A stretch of DNA of 64,000 bases. It comes from Apostichopus japonicus. Lineage: Eukaryota; Echinodermata; Holothuroidea; Aspidochirotida; Stichopodidae. Location of the stretch: assembly GCF_037975245.1 (NCBI RefSeq), contig NC_092568.1, positions 22,594,501 to 22,658,500 on the forward strand, in the 5' to 3' direction. The notes beneath the pieces are model-generated. The model had not been told where the DNA came from. It saw only the letters and a list, made by a program, of their open reading frames with translations, and made no database searches. Position numbers and translations under genes: made by a program. Of this stretch, positions 36,756 to 46,957 are shown piece by piece. Each line of letters opens with the position of its first letter. Position 1 is the stretch's first letter.

Positions 36756-38778
36756 TTTAAGCTCTTCTTAATGAACCGATCGACAGTTGAAACGTGTTCA
36801 AACGTCGCAGAATGTCAGGCAGTCTGTGAGAAACGTTATACACTGAATTAATGTTATTATTTTGCAATACAAATATGCCCACTTTGCGCAGTGTATTTCT
36901 TATCTCGGCCTCCACGTACAACCAGATGACAACGTTTTGTATAGAGCCTTAGCATACTAACATGCATCTGTATTCAATAGTCTACCTACATGCGATGCCA
37001 ACATAACAAAGTTGTTGAATATCGAACGCCATATATAACAAAAAAAAAGGGGCACATGTAGCATGGTGGGCTCATAATTGACTCTGTCCAGCAAGGAAAA
37101 ATCCAAATCCAATCCAAACTCAACTGTATGTGTTTTTCATACGAGTGGTTCCTCAGAAATGTAATGATCTCAAAATAGCTATTGTTCTGTGCTTATGCAA
37201 CCTACAATTGAGCAGAATTTGACCACAAAATGCCTGCCGTGTCAAGTTCTAATTCATACCCCTAAATTGACACATTCCTCGATAAGCTAACTGTAACTTT
37301 TGTGTAAGTATACATCAACTGACTCTGAATGCTGTTTGCTATGCTCTGAGCCCCTTAGCTCAGACAGGTCAGGTCCCAGAGAGTAGTGGGATAATGCTGA
37401 AGTAATATTGGTTATTTTTAGAGAGCAAGATTTTAACACCCCCCCCAAAAAAAACTGGGGGAGTGTTAAAAGCTTTAAAAGACACAAATTGATCAGCACC
37501 TAGCTGAAATTGATTCAAACTTATGAAATATGTAGCTCTGCTTTGCTGCAAAAAGTTTAGGTTGCCTGCTGTATCGTTGCTAGTAATATTTGAATGTGCG
37601 TCAATTACGAAGGTGCGTCAATTATGAAGCCTTTACTTTGTACAGGAAAAAGCTTACGAATATCAGGGAGAGCCAGTTTGAGAGATTTTGAGTGACAACT
37701 GACAATGACTATCGGTGAATTGACTATTGACTTAATATTAATAATACTTTATCACTTATAGTTTGAGAATACACGGTTTGTTATGCGCTTAAAGTTCATG
37801 AAAATAGATGTACGAATATATGTCGTCTATGCTAACCTAACTTTTGTAGGCTTACGTTCATACTCAGAGCACCAACAGGTGCAATCTGCAAGTAATCTAC
37901 TGTACTTTCTAATTTCAAATGAAGTACAAAAATTAATAAAATTTAACTTGACTGTTTTCACAAATTGTATAAACTTATATCAGTCTACGCTGTATATACT
38001 AGTGTTGTAATAAATTTGAAATGTGAGTATATGAAATTTACTGTCTCAAAACAATTTCTTGCTTCTAGTAGACTCTTTTGGTGGAGACAAAATAGAATCT
38101 ATCTATCATCCATATCAATGCTAGGCTCCTAACAAGAATCAAGAGGCATTCAATGTTGTTACGCCGATCTCAGAACGATGGCATTCAGAATTCGCCAAAA
38201 GATTTGTGGGAATAGAGAGATTTAATAACATGTTTTATGTTTTCAGTGTATATGCATACATTAATGATCTTGGAATTAAAATCTGAATGGATGAATGAAC
38301 TAACCAATATACTAACAAAAACTTGAACACAACTTTTTATGGTTTTGCTAAATGTCAGCATCCCCTAACCTTCCCCTCATTCCCTTCAAGTTTCTTCCAG
38401 ACTTGGAATGTTTGCTAAAGCCATTTCGCACCCAAGTGATTATCAAAATCCATCACCCACCTCAAGTTATCGCATAGATAATGCAGTCATATTCCTGATA
38501 TATATTATCGTATTATCCCTGCTACTAATAATATTTATGCCGTTGACTATAACTTTCCCTTTTCGCGTTCCATATGTGCCTAACTGGTAAGTCAATTGTG
38601 TGCATGGTGTAGACGTAGGCCTTGAGCTTAGGGCTTGCTACGCGGATTACCCACTGTAGCCTAACATAAGGCGTCCTCCCAGTAACACACGCAACGTACA
38701 CATCACGTTGGCTCGTTCAACAATTCATACAGAACTGAGAAGCTATCCAAAGAAGCGAACCAAGTTACACATTTCAAA
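36756..38778. promoter_or_regulatory. Head-to-head intergenic region, candidate bidirectional SLC39A9/ERH promoter
   Basis: The 2.0 kb between the two divergent start codons must contain both 5' ends. It is AT-rich, shows no obvious CpG island or TATA arrangement by eye, and holds no convincing ORF. In human the same two genes are also head to head, so a shared regulatory region is likely, but transcription starts cannot be placed from sequence alone. Confidence 0.6.
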
Positions 38779-38781
38779 ATG
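38779..38781 (+). CDS. ERH: ERH coding exon 1, start codon only
   Basis: The ATG in context TTTCAAAATG|GTAAAAG is directly followed by a splice donor, so exon 1 is 5' UTR plus the initiator codon. It is chosen because exon 2 starts with the second ERH residue in phase 0 and because it faces the SLC39A9 promoter. Other ATG|GT sites could exist in the 4.6-kb intron, so the exact base is not certain. Confidence 0.65.
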
Positions 38782-41700
38782 GTAAAAGCTCCCTTTCTAT
38801 GCTGAACATTAATAAGGCTGAAAGGCTTGCCTTCTCTAGGCTAAGTTAGACTTAACAATAAGCATGTTCCAAATGATTAAGACTGCAAGAGCTAGGCTAA
38901 GTTTGGCCCAGGTAAGGGCCTAAGCTAGGTCAGGCCTACTGCAGTCTAACATAGCCTAGGCCCTAGTACGTTACTAGTACTAGGCCTGAACAAGCAGGAG
39001 GTAGGAAAATCACCTTAGGCCAACTGAGGTGTGCCCTGACCATTGTGGGTAGTCTGCGAACCTAATAAACTCAGTGCAGACAAGTGGCTAACTTGCGTTA
39101 GGCCCGTCACACTACATATAGGCCCGCAAAATCCCCAAAATTGGTCATTTTAATCGAAAATCAGAATCAGTCTTTTTAATAAACAATTAACCTAAATCGA
39201 TTTATTCAACCAACTATTATATATTTGAAGACAGAGTATCGACTCAAATTACGAACTTACAATTAAAACTATTCAATCAACATGTCCATTAAAGAGGTTA
39301 TGAAATGGAAAAAAAATTCTTTCTCATCGTATTCTGTACACTCGTAGCTTTCCAATGATACCCAATTTGTGTCAAACGAAGCTTGCATCCTCGAGGAATA
39401 AACGATAAAAAATTCGAGGGTAATAAAAACTTTCGAAAAATTGTTGTATTTACGGTAATGCGGCGTGACGTCAGTCGAGGAACTCGAGCTCACTTACGAG
39501 ACGCTATGTTTACATTCTTAAACGTCTGAGAACACACAACATTACACTGTTGCAGTAATTGAGATTTGGTGTTTGGAGTTTTGTTTTTACGTAAATTTAT
39601 CTCGTTACTGTTAAATATGCCGAGCCGATATGTGGTATCAGGTTGCTCCACCACAAGTAAAGACGGATTTCTACTGCAAGCTTTTCCAAAAAAAGACAGG
39701 AATCGAAGAATTTGAACACGACTCGCTCAAAACACTACACATACACAACGTTATGAGTGCCTGTAGGCCTATACTGTTGCCAAATTACTTGTTGTGACCA
39801 TAGCCTAGGCCTCCTTGATACAGCAAATGACGATTTTTTGTTGGTTACCTAATATTTTGCACAAAACTTAAAGCCAGTTGGTTTTAGAACAATCAATGCT
39901 AGATCTGGAAGTTTTCTTTTGTGGTAAAACTGGCGTTGTGTTGTGATTTTACGTAACAGTTGGATGATACAATTACACGGGCTAGCCTGTTATACAACGT
40001 CTATTAGTTAGGTCTAGGGCCATGTTACCAGTACTACTATAGGGTTGCACTGTAACAGAATGTCACATTTTCCTTGCACTGTAAGACACAAAATTCTAGA
40101 AGCTTCGCTACGAAGTTAAGTAGCAGGATCATCGACATTCGAGATAATTTAAATCATATGAAGGTCTTACGTTGTGGAGGCCTTACATGTGCTGTACTCT
40201 GTGGGCTACCCTGCGGTTACAAACGTAAGCCAGGCCGACCGCAGCTACGATGGATTGACAATCTAACCAAATGGTCCGGCCGTTCTGCAGCCCAGCTACT
40301 CGAAGATGGCAGGCACCGGATTAACATTATAAAAGGTTACAAACCTAAGAATGTTTATAATCTTCGGGGAGGTCAACGGGCCAATTTGGCTTATGACTAT
40401 TGATTGATTGATTGAAGGTCTTAATAACGGTGGTTTTGTTTATGCTCAACTGACCAGTTTCGGTTCAGGGTCGTCCAACCGTTCTGCTCGGGGACTTCGC
40501 ACGGCAGCGACGCGTCTCGGCCATCGGGATCGTTTTACAATTCTTCTGCAAGGGGGTCAATTGATAGGGAAAAACACCGAGATTATCTTCATCACCCTCA
40601 AAACTATTTCCTCCTCTTCTTCCTCAAGAAAATAATTTTAGTCAAAGCTTACGAATGTCCTGAGAGGTGAAGTCCTATTTCCTCGGAATCGGAAGATTCG
40701 GGAGAAGACAATTGATGAGAAGAGTGTTGTGGTTACATGTTGTAAACTGTATAACGCCGTATCGATAAACAGCGGGGAGTCGGCTTTGGCTGAATTGGTT
40801 CCTTTGATGACGTCAGATGAACTGCGGTGGGCAGCTTTCTTTTTTTTTACGAGTGGCAGCTCGAGAGGTCTCTAGGGTATACTTTGACAGCGAATTTCTG
40901 GCATTTGAAGCCGTATTTACAGAAAGTTGTGCATGGGTGGTGTTGTAGTAATGTAGATAAACCATTCCAAGACATGAAAAATTTTCATTTCATAACCTCT
41001 TTAACGACTAGGCCTATGTATCTATTCCCCAATCTTGATCAACGATACATTCCTGTGTAAAATCCATTCCTAATATGTACCAGGCGGAAAGGTTTGGCGG
41101 TATGTTCCTATGGCGGAATGACACTGGAACCTTTTTAAGTCACTGACAAGAAAGTTTTGTCCACTGCAATAGTGCTTCAGCAAAACTTTAAATTTACTGT
41201 GTATGAGGCAGGCCTCCACAAATACGGTTGCAAACTCGCCATTGGCGATTAGAATTTAAGCTCTGGCGAAAATAAATTGCAATATGCTCAACACTTTGGT
41301 GAGTGACTTGTGGATGGAACTAGTGCCATTCCGCCAAAGGTACATACCATCATACCTTTCCGCCATAGGTTTCAATCCTTTCCGCAATGGCGGGAAGGCT
41401 CAATAGCCATGCCGGAAAGGTAAGTTTTAGGAATGAATTTTACACTGGTGTACAGGAATGTATCGGTGAACTTTCTTTGAATTGGATAGGTACATCGTCT
41501 TCATATGTCCTCTCTTTGTCCCGCCACTGTTTATCTCCTACCTCTCCTCTTACCCTGTTGGTTTGTTTCTTTCTTCTCTCCATCCCTTGTCTACTAATCC
41601 CCTTACATCTATCTCTTTACACATTCTCCTACACAGGCTCCCTAGTGGATAGGCAGTTTGCTACAGTTTTCTTTTATTTTCATATGTCAGTGACTGTTCC

Positions 41701-44700
41701 ATTCTGCAGCTAGCTAAAAGACGATAAATAAGTTGTGAAATTGAGTGGCAGCTGAAAGTTGCAATGAGGAACTGTATCTAGGCTTAAGACTCGCTCACAC
41801 CAGACTATATGCGTAGTATTAGAGGAGCCCAAATGTTACAGAAGCTGAGCTACCATCGTAGGTAGTTTTGCCGATGTTCTTTGGAATTGTTTGAGACAAA
41901 ATACAAAATGATTGTATCTGCCTAACCTTAGTTTACAGAAAGTATTTATATTGTATATATGAACTATACTACAAGTATGGAGTATTGAACAGTGATCATA
42001 GTGGCAAGTGAATTTTGCATTTTGGCAAGTAGAGTGTAAAGTCACGATCACCAAGTGGCGAGTACTTTAAAAACTAATTGTTGAGGCCTGTTATGAGGTA
42101 GAGATTTCATGCAATTTGCTTGCACCAAAAAAATGTGAGAAAAATCCTTTCAGCAACTTCTCCAGACTTTTGCATATATGAGGTGATTGTTTGGACATAA
42201 CTGGAATTTTCCTTTAAAAGCTATTTGACACACAAAAGTTTCTCATGTTAATGATACATTTCATGTAAGAATATCCGTGAAGAAATATGGAGTAATTGAT
42301 GAATACCAGGCAACTCGCAAACAACAATGTGCCAAAAATATTGTGATCACTATTTTAGATGGGGTGACAACTTTATGACTGCAGCTAAGATCAAATATTC
42401 TCCATACTGTTATAATTGGATTGGCCTATGCTGTAGCTTATATTATGCAATGTATGCACTGGCAACTTTATGACTGTTACTGTCACAAATTGCATCTTGA
42501 TAGAACTATTTATTACTCTATGGAAGCTCTTTGTTGATGTCCGACTGTACAGTGTAGGTCTACTTTTGCATACAAAATGTAGGAAATTGTCAAATTTTAT
42601 GTATTTTCTGGATTGTGTAAGACAATATATACATGTACAGTACAGTACATGCTTTTACACCAGGGACTGATATGACACCATCCAACAGACTAGGATACTT
42701 GCACCATTTACCAATATCCTCTCAAACATACTATTTTGGTTACACAGTCAAGTACAGTAGTGTGGTTTCCCAAATAGCAGTATAAGCTTGGTATTTCCAT
42801 GCTACTTTCTTTATGACAACCATGTAGATATTTACCTACAGAAAGGTTAAAATGAAAACATTTGGCATGAAATGGGTGCACTTTTGCTATCTTGAGAGAC
42901 ATGGTTTCATGAATTACCCATGGATTTGTTCAATTAATCATATCATGTGTTAATTTTTGGCATTTAATTGAGAAAACTTTCTTCAGATCTTTGTCAATGA
43001 AATACCACAGCTTGTGAGAGCCAGTGGTTGGAATAATAGGAAGACTTTGGTGTGATTACATCTTTGAAACAGTACCAATCTCTGCTGTAATATTACACAG
43101 TTTGTGGCAGCTATAACGTATTTGTCATTGCAAGCACATGATTTTGTCAGTTAATAAGTCAGTTAATATTGCTTGGATAACTAATATAGTTTTAATTTTG
43201 GCTGCAAATCCAGGATTGTGCCTATTTCTGAACAGCACCATCTAATAAAAGGTGGAACAAGGGACCAGGGTCATATTACTGAAACCAACTGTTTTACAGT
43301 AGTTATTCTTGACAGTCTCTAGGTATAAAATGATCTTAAATTTCTTAATTCCACTTTTTTTTCTCTTGTCAGTCTCATACAATCCTCCTTGTTCAAACTG
43401 GTAAGCATCCAAATACCAGGACATATGCAGATTACAACACAGTTGATGAGTGCACAGATGGTAAGATATTTGTGATTTCATTTCATAGTTAAATTAATTA
43501 AGTAGTGTATTTGATTAAAAAACAATATGCATACTTGTCTAATGGTTCTGTTTGCAACCAATGCGTTAAGGCTAATGGTGTCAAGCATAGCATATTTCAT
43601 GAATCATAATTATGTTAGGTTTCAGATCTCTTTTCTTGCATAACGAGAAAACCCACAGAGCTCTGTTTCTAATTAGATTTGGGGTAAAGGGAATTATTTT
43701 TGACCTCTCATGGTTAGCCATGCTTACATTATAGTACTGTACATGTAAACATGGTCATTATATTGCAAAGCTGTTACCATACCTGCCATATTTTGTTCTG
43801 GAAAATAATATAAAAATAAGGAATCTTTAAAGGTTTTCCTTTTCTCTTGACAGTATGAATGTTTACGGTAATTCTTATTGGTGCAAGCGCTCTACTGTAT
43901 GACCAAAAACCTCTGGAAAAAAATTATCGTTTTACACAGATTTAATAGTGCATATTATTAGTAGTCAACACCAATAGATCCTGTTAAATAAAGACAGATG
44001 TTCTAGTTTTCTCATTCTTATTTGAATAACTTAATATTTGGAAATTGAAAGTATTGAACTACTGTATAACCAGGAGACAGTAGTTGAGGAACCTTCTATT
44101 AGAAGTGTGAAATGTAGAATTTTCTTATTTGTTTTGCTACGAATTATGAATATTAAGTTTTAACTTCTCTATCTTCTGTGCAGGCATTTGCAAACTGTTT
44201 GAGGAGCACCTTAAGAAACGTCATCCGCACAGTCCATCCATTACATATGATATCAGCGAACTCTACGACTTCATAGACAGCCTCACAGATTTGAGTTGCC
44301 TCATGTAAGTAAACAAGTGTCTACACACCTGGTACAGTAGTCTGTTCACTTTGCACTGGAGACAAATTGGCTGATGCTACGTTTGAGGGTCCAAAAGCGT
44401 TATCGTCTATGAATGTGTAACGCACATTTATTTGAGTTGAGCATTTCATATTGTGACGTGAATATTTGTAACTAAATTATGTTAGTATAACAGGGGATGC
44501 ATAATAACACAACACAAGTAGAGTTAGATTTCCAGTAATATTATTATTGTAGAGATCCAACACTATTATAATGTATTCCGAATGGATGGATAACAGTACA
44601 GTAGTGTGTAATAAAGTAAAATGCAAAGTAATGAAGTAAAGTACAGTAAGAGTAAAATGTAAAGCAAGTATATCATGAAGAGGAAGCTGGAGTAACTCTG

Positions 44701-46957
44701 TGTAGAAAGCTTCCCTGCATCAATTTATATTCTCCAGCAAACAAAGCTTAAGATAATTCCTGACCACACAAAACAGCCAACAAAGAAGCACCAGTGGGAA
44801 AAAGCTGAAGTAGTGATTCTCGCCAGCTGAACCTGAACGCTACCCCTAAGACCAGATAAACAGGAAGGACATACCCTATTGTGTTGATAGTTTACGTCAG
44901 CTAAATGAAGATGTCTAGGAGAAAATAAAAGAGTGGTCTGAATCTATGTGATATTAGTACGAAAACAGTGAGGTTTCAAAATTGGTCAAAGTCTTTACAT
45001 ATATATTTTAAGACCAGTTTAGAATGGAGCTTCCACATGAGCAGGAAGCTCAAACAGAAAATTGCCCACCCAGTGTTTACAACATATTTACTACCTTGCA
45101 TTTAAGTATGAATGTAAAATTGCAAATGTGAGTTAAAAATTCACACAAAAGAAGACCTGTGGAAATGCAGATTTCTGTCTAAGGTTTTGTGTGGATTCAA
45201 CAAACAGATTCAACAGACAATTGTTGTGCAAGAGTTTACTGCCCTCTATCACTGATGGATATTCAATCATGACTTGGTGGCATAGTTCTTCAAAAGCACT
45301 TGTAACAGAGCTTGTTACTATTCTTGGTCAAGTAATCAAGGATGACTCTTACTAGTCTCTCCTGTTAAACAAGACTTTACTTCTAAATTTCTCAGTTTAC
45401 CTAATTCTTGGCATCATCCAGGTTACCTATCTTATTTATTGGCTTTAACTCTGCTTGGATTTATCAAACTAGCTCTTCATTGGCTTGAATTACTAACAGA
45501 ATTATGAACAGATTTACTGATGGATTTTTCTGGTCATAGTTTTAACCCTTTAAGTTTCTCCATCAAAGGTATATTATTTAAAATTCGCAATCTGACTTCT
45601 TTATCCACAATTCATGAATAAATTAGGGAGCAGAAGGGTAGTTGCTTTAAGCCATGAATTGTTTATTTAATATAAATTATATCATCAGGTAGTCTGATCT
45701 AAATTCCATTTAATCTGGTGAAAAGCTGTCATTTATATTCCAATATCACCTTTGGTTGTGACAAGTTGACAACTTGGACATTACAAAATGGACCTTTTAT
45801 GTAAATCATTGAATTATATCTTTAGTCAACAGAAGGGTACTTTTTGTAGGCAATTGGAAGAGGGCAAAAAAACGGTTTTGAGAAAAGATTACAGGTTCCA
45901 AAATTTCCAAATGTTGTTCGTTTTCAAATGTATTTGGTGACTGTTATTTTATTTAGCAGTTACCAGCAGCCTTTACCATGGTTATGAAAAGACATTAAAT
46001 ATCGAGGGAAGAAGTTGAAATTTTTTCACCACCCCCGCATTTATTGCAACCACCCAGACTCGACTTGGAACAGACCTTGTCACAGAACACTTTCTAATAT
46101 TTCTTTCCACGAGTAGCCGATGGCTTTCTTTAAAGCATGTTAGGTAACTCTGAACAACCAAATCTTTAGTCAGAGAAGGTCAATTTACAATAAAAAGATT
46201 AATCCAGGTGTCAAACTTTTATATTTATGAATTCAAAGGCAAATTTATGCTGTTTTTGTATGCGACCTTAAAACTGACACAACTGAGGTAGCATTGCCAA
46301 AGGTCAGCTCTGGTAAATAAATTGACAACCATTTCCAAAGTAGCAAGATAAATTGTGACTATTTCAGGCCTAGATTTTTATCATTTTAGCCACTTGACCA
46401 AAAAGGTTCTTAAAAAGAAAATTCGATATCTAAGATCAAGTTTCAACTTCCACATGTCAGTTCATATGGTATTGTATGAGATGTTTATATTCTTAATGTC
46501 TACTGGCAGAAAATTGCCTCCTTTTTCCTATTTCAAGTGGCAAAAAAACACTCACTTCTAACTAGTTAATGGCCTGAATTTTGATGTCTGGTCATTTATA
46601 TTTCCTACCCTGTTGATAGAGTTACTGTCTGTTATGAGTTATAAAATCATCAGTCTTGAATCCTTACGTTTTCAATTTTCTTGCCTCAAAGTTGGTGTTC
46701 TCATTGGTAAGATAAGATTTAAAGATTCCATTGCTAAACAATGCAATATGACCAATTGTGGAAGAGTGATAACTCAGATTATAAGGAAACATTTTGTGTC
46801 TATAATATAGACTCTATATACCTTTTCAAAACCATCTGTTCATGTTTCACATTTCAGATTCCAAGGTGAGCCGCACAACACTTACTTGCCTTTCAACAAG
46901 GACTGGATCAAAGAAAGAATCTACATACAGCTACGAAAGCAAGCAGCGGCCAAGTAG
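38779..46957 (+). CDS. ERH: ERH, enhancer of rudimentary homolog, complete four-exon CDS
   Basis: ERH is a small, very conserved nuclear dimer that partners with splicing, RNA-elimination and cell-cycle factors. Exons are 38779-38781 (ATG only), 43373-43460, 44184-44304 and 46858-46957. All introns are GT-AG and the phases join to 103 residues plus TAG, against 104 in human. Recognised blocks are [53 protein letters not shown] and [19 protein letters not shown], all colinear with human ERH. Differences are conservative and lie mainly in the loops (for example TGKHPNT for PTKRPEG). The start is inferred: exon 2 begins exactly at the codon after the initiator Met, and an ATG followed at once by GTAAAAG lies 4.6 kb upstream, on the SLC39A9 side. 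No in-frame ATG precedes SHTILL in exon 2. Transcription runs away from SLC39A9. Confidence 0.96.
39617..39715 (+). pseudogene. THAP-domain N-terminus, inactivated
   Basis: The open frame of 32 codons reads [15 protein letters not shown], then [17 protein letters not shown] and TGA. It has the look of a THAP zinc-finger N-terminus (MPxxCxxxGC, then FPKD). Two lesions are visible: a Tyr stands where the first zinc Cys is expected, and the TGA stands where THAP domains usually have Trp, while the following codons (TRLAQN) still fit. It is therefore read as a transposase or THAP-gene relic inside the TIR element, not a working gene. Confidence 0.55.
40074..40416 (+). mobile_element. 5'-truncated LINE, reverse-transcriptase ORF 3' end with TTGA repeat tail
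   Basis: The frame ends with a basic, Trp-containing tail: [20 protein letters not shown], then [15 protein letters not shown]. This is the typical C-terminus of many non-LTR retrotransposon ORF2 proteins (GRPxxRWxDNxxxW followed by an R-rich segment). The stop codon TGA at 40401-40403 is itself the first unit of a short (TTGA)n tail ending near 40416, so there is almost no 3' UTR. The 5' end is missing. The clade cannot be fixed from this much. It lies inside the TIR element in ERH intron 1, on the same strand as ERH. Confidence 0.65.
41083..41364. mobile_element. 282-bp fold-back / MITE-like element
   Basis: Left arm 41083-41125 and right arm 41322-41364 are 43 bases each and form an imperfect inverted repeat: GGCGGAAAGGT at the outer end and GGCGGAATG(A/G)CACT at the inner end pair throughout with few mismatches. 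The 196-bp centre is non-coding. More GGCGG/CCGCC copies follow to 41418, suggesting a neighbouring partial copy. It lies in ERH intron 1, 79 bp after the THAP-bearing element. Confidence 0.7.
43373..43460 (+). CDS. ERH: ERH coding exon 2
   Basis: 88 bp, with acceptor TTCTCTTGTCAG|TCT after a pyrimidine tract and donor GATG|GTAAGA. It encodes [14 protein letters not shown] and [14 protein letters not shown], the first two beta strands and helix start of the ERH fold. Confidence 0.96.
44184..44304 (+). CDS. ERH: ERH coding exon 3
   Basis: 121 bp, with acceptor TTCTGTGCAG|GCATTT and donor CTCAT|GTAAGT. It encodes [31 protein letters not shown] and LTDLSCL, the most conserved core including the dimer-forming sheet and second helix. 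Confidence 0.96.
46858..46957 (+). CDS. ERH: ERH coding exon 4 and stop
   Basis: 100 bp, with acceptor CACATTTCAG|ATTCC. It encodes [19 protein letters not shown] and [13 protein letters not shown], then TAG at 46955-46957. The C-terminal tail is slightly shorter than the human one. The 3' UTR end is not defined: ATTAAA occurs near 47619, and the first AATAAA I noticed is at 48726. Confidence 0.95.

Larger units (their letters stand above)
39289..41004. mobile_element. TIR-bounded DNA element carrying a decayed THAP-domain start
   Basis: Exact 19-bp inverted ends TTAAAGAGGTTATGAAATG lie at 39289-39307 and, reversed, at 40986-41004, and A/T-rich similarity continues inward. The ends may extend two bases outward with one mismatch (CA/CG). 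The 1.7 kb between them holds a broken THAP-like ORF (39617-39715) and a LINE 3' fragment (about 40074-40416). A THAP zinc finger is the DNA-binding domain of P-element-type transposases, so a P-like origin is inferred. I could not find a target-site duplication, so the family assignment is tentative. The element lies in ERH intron 1. Confidence 0.6.
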
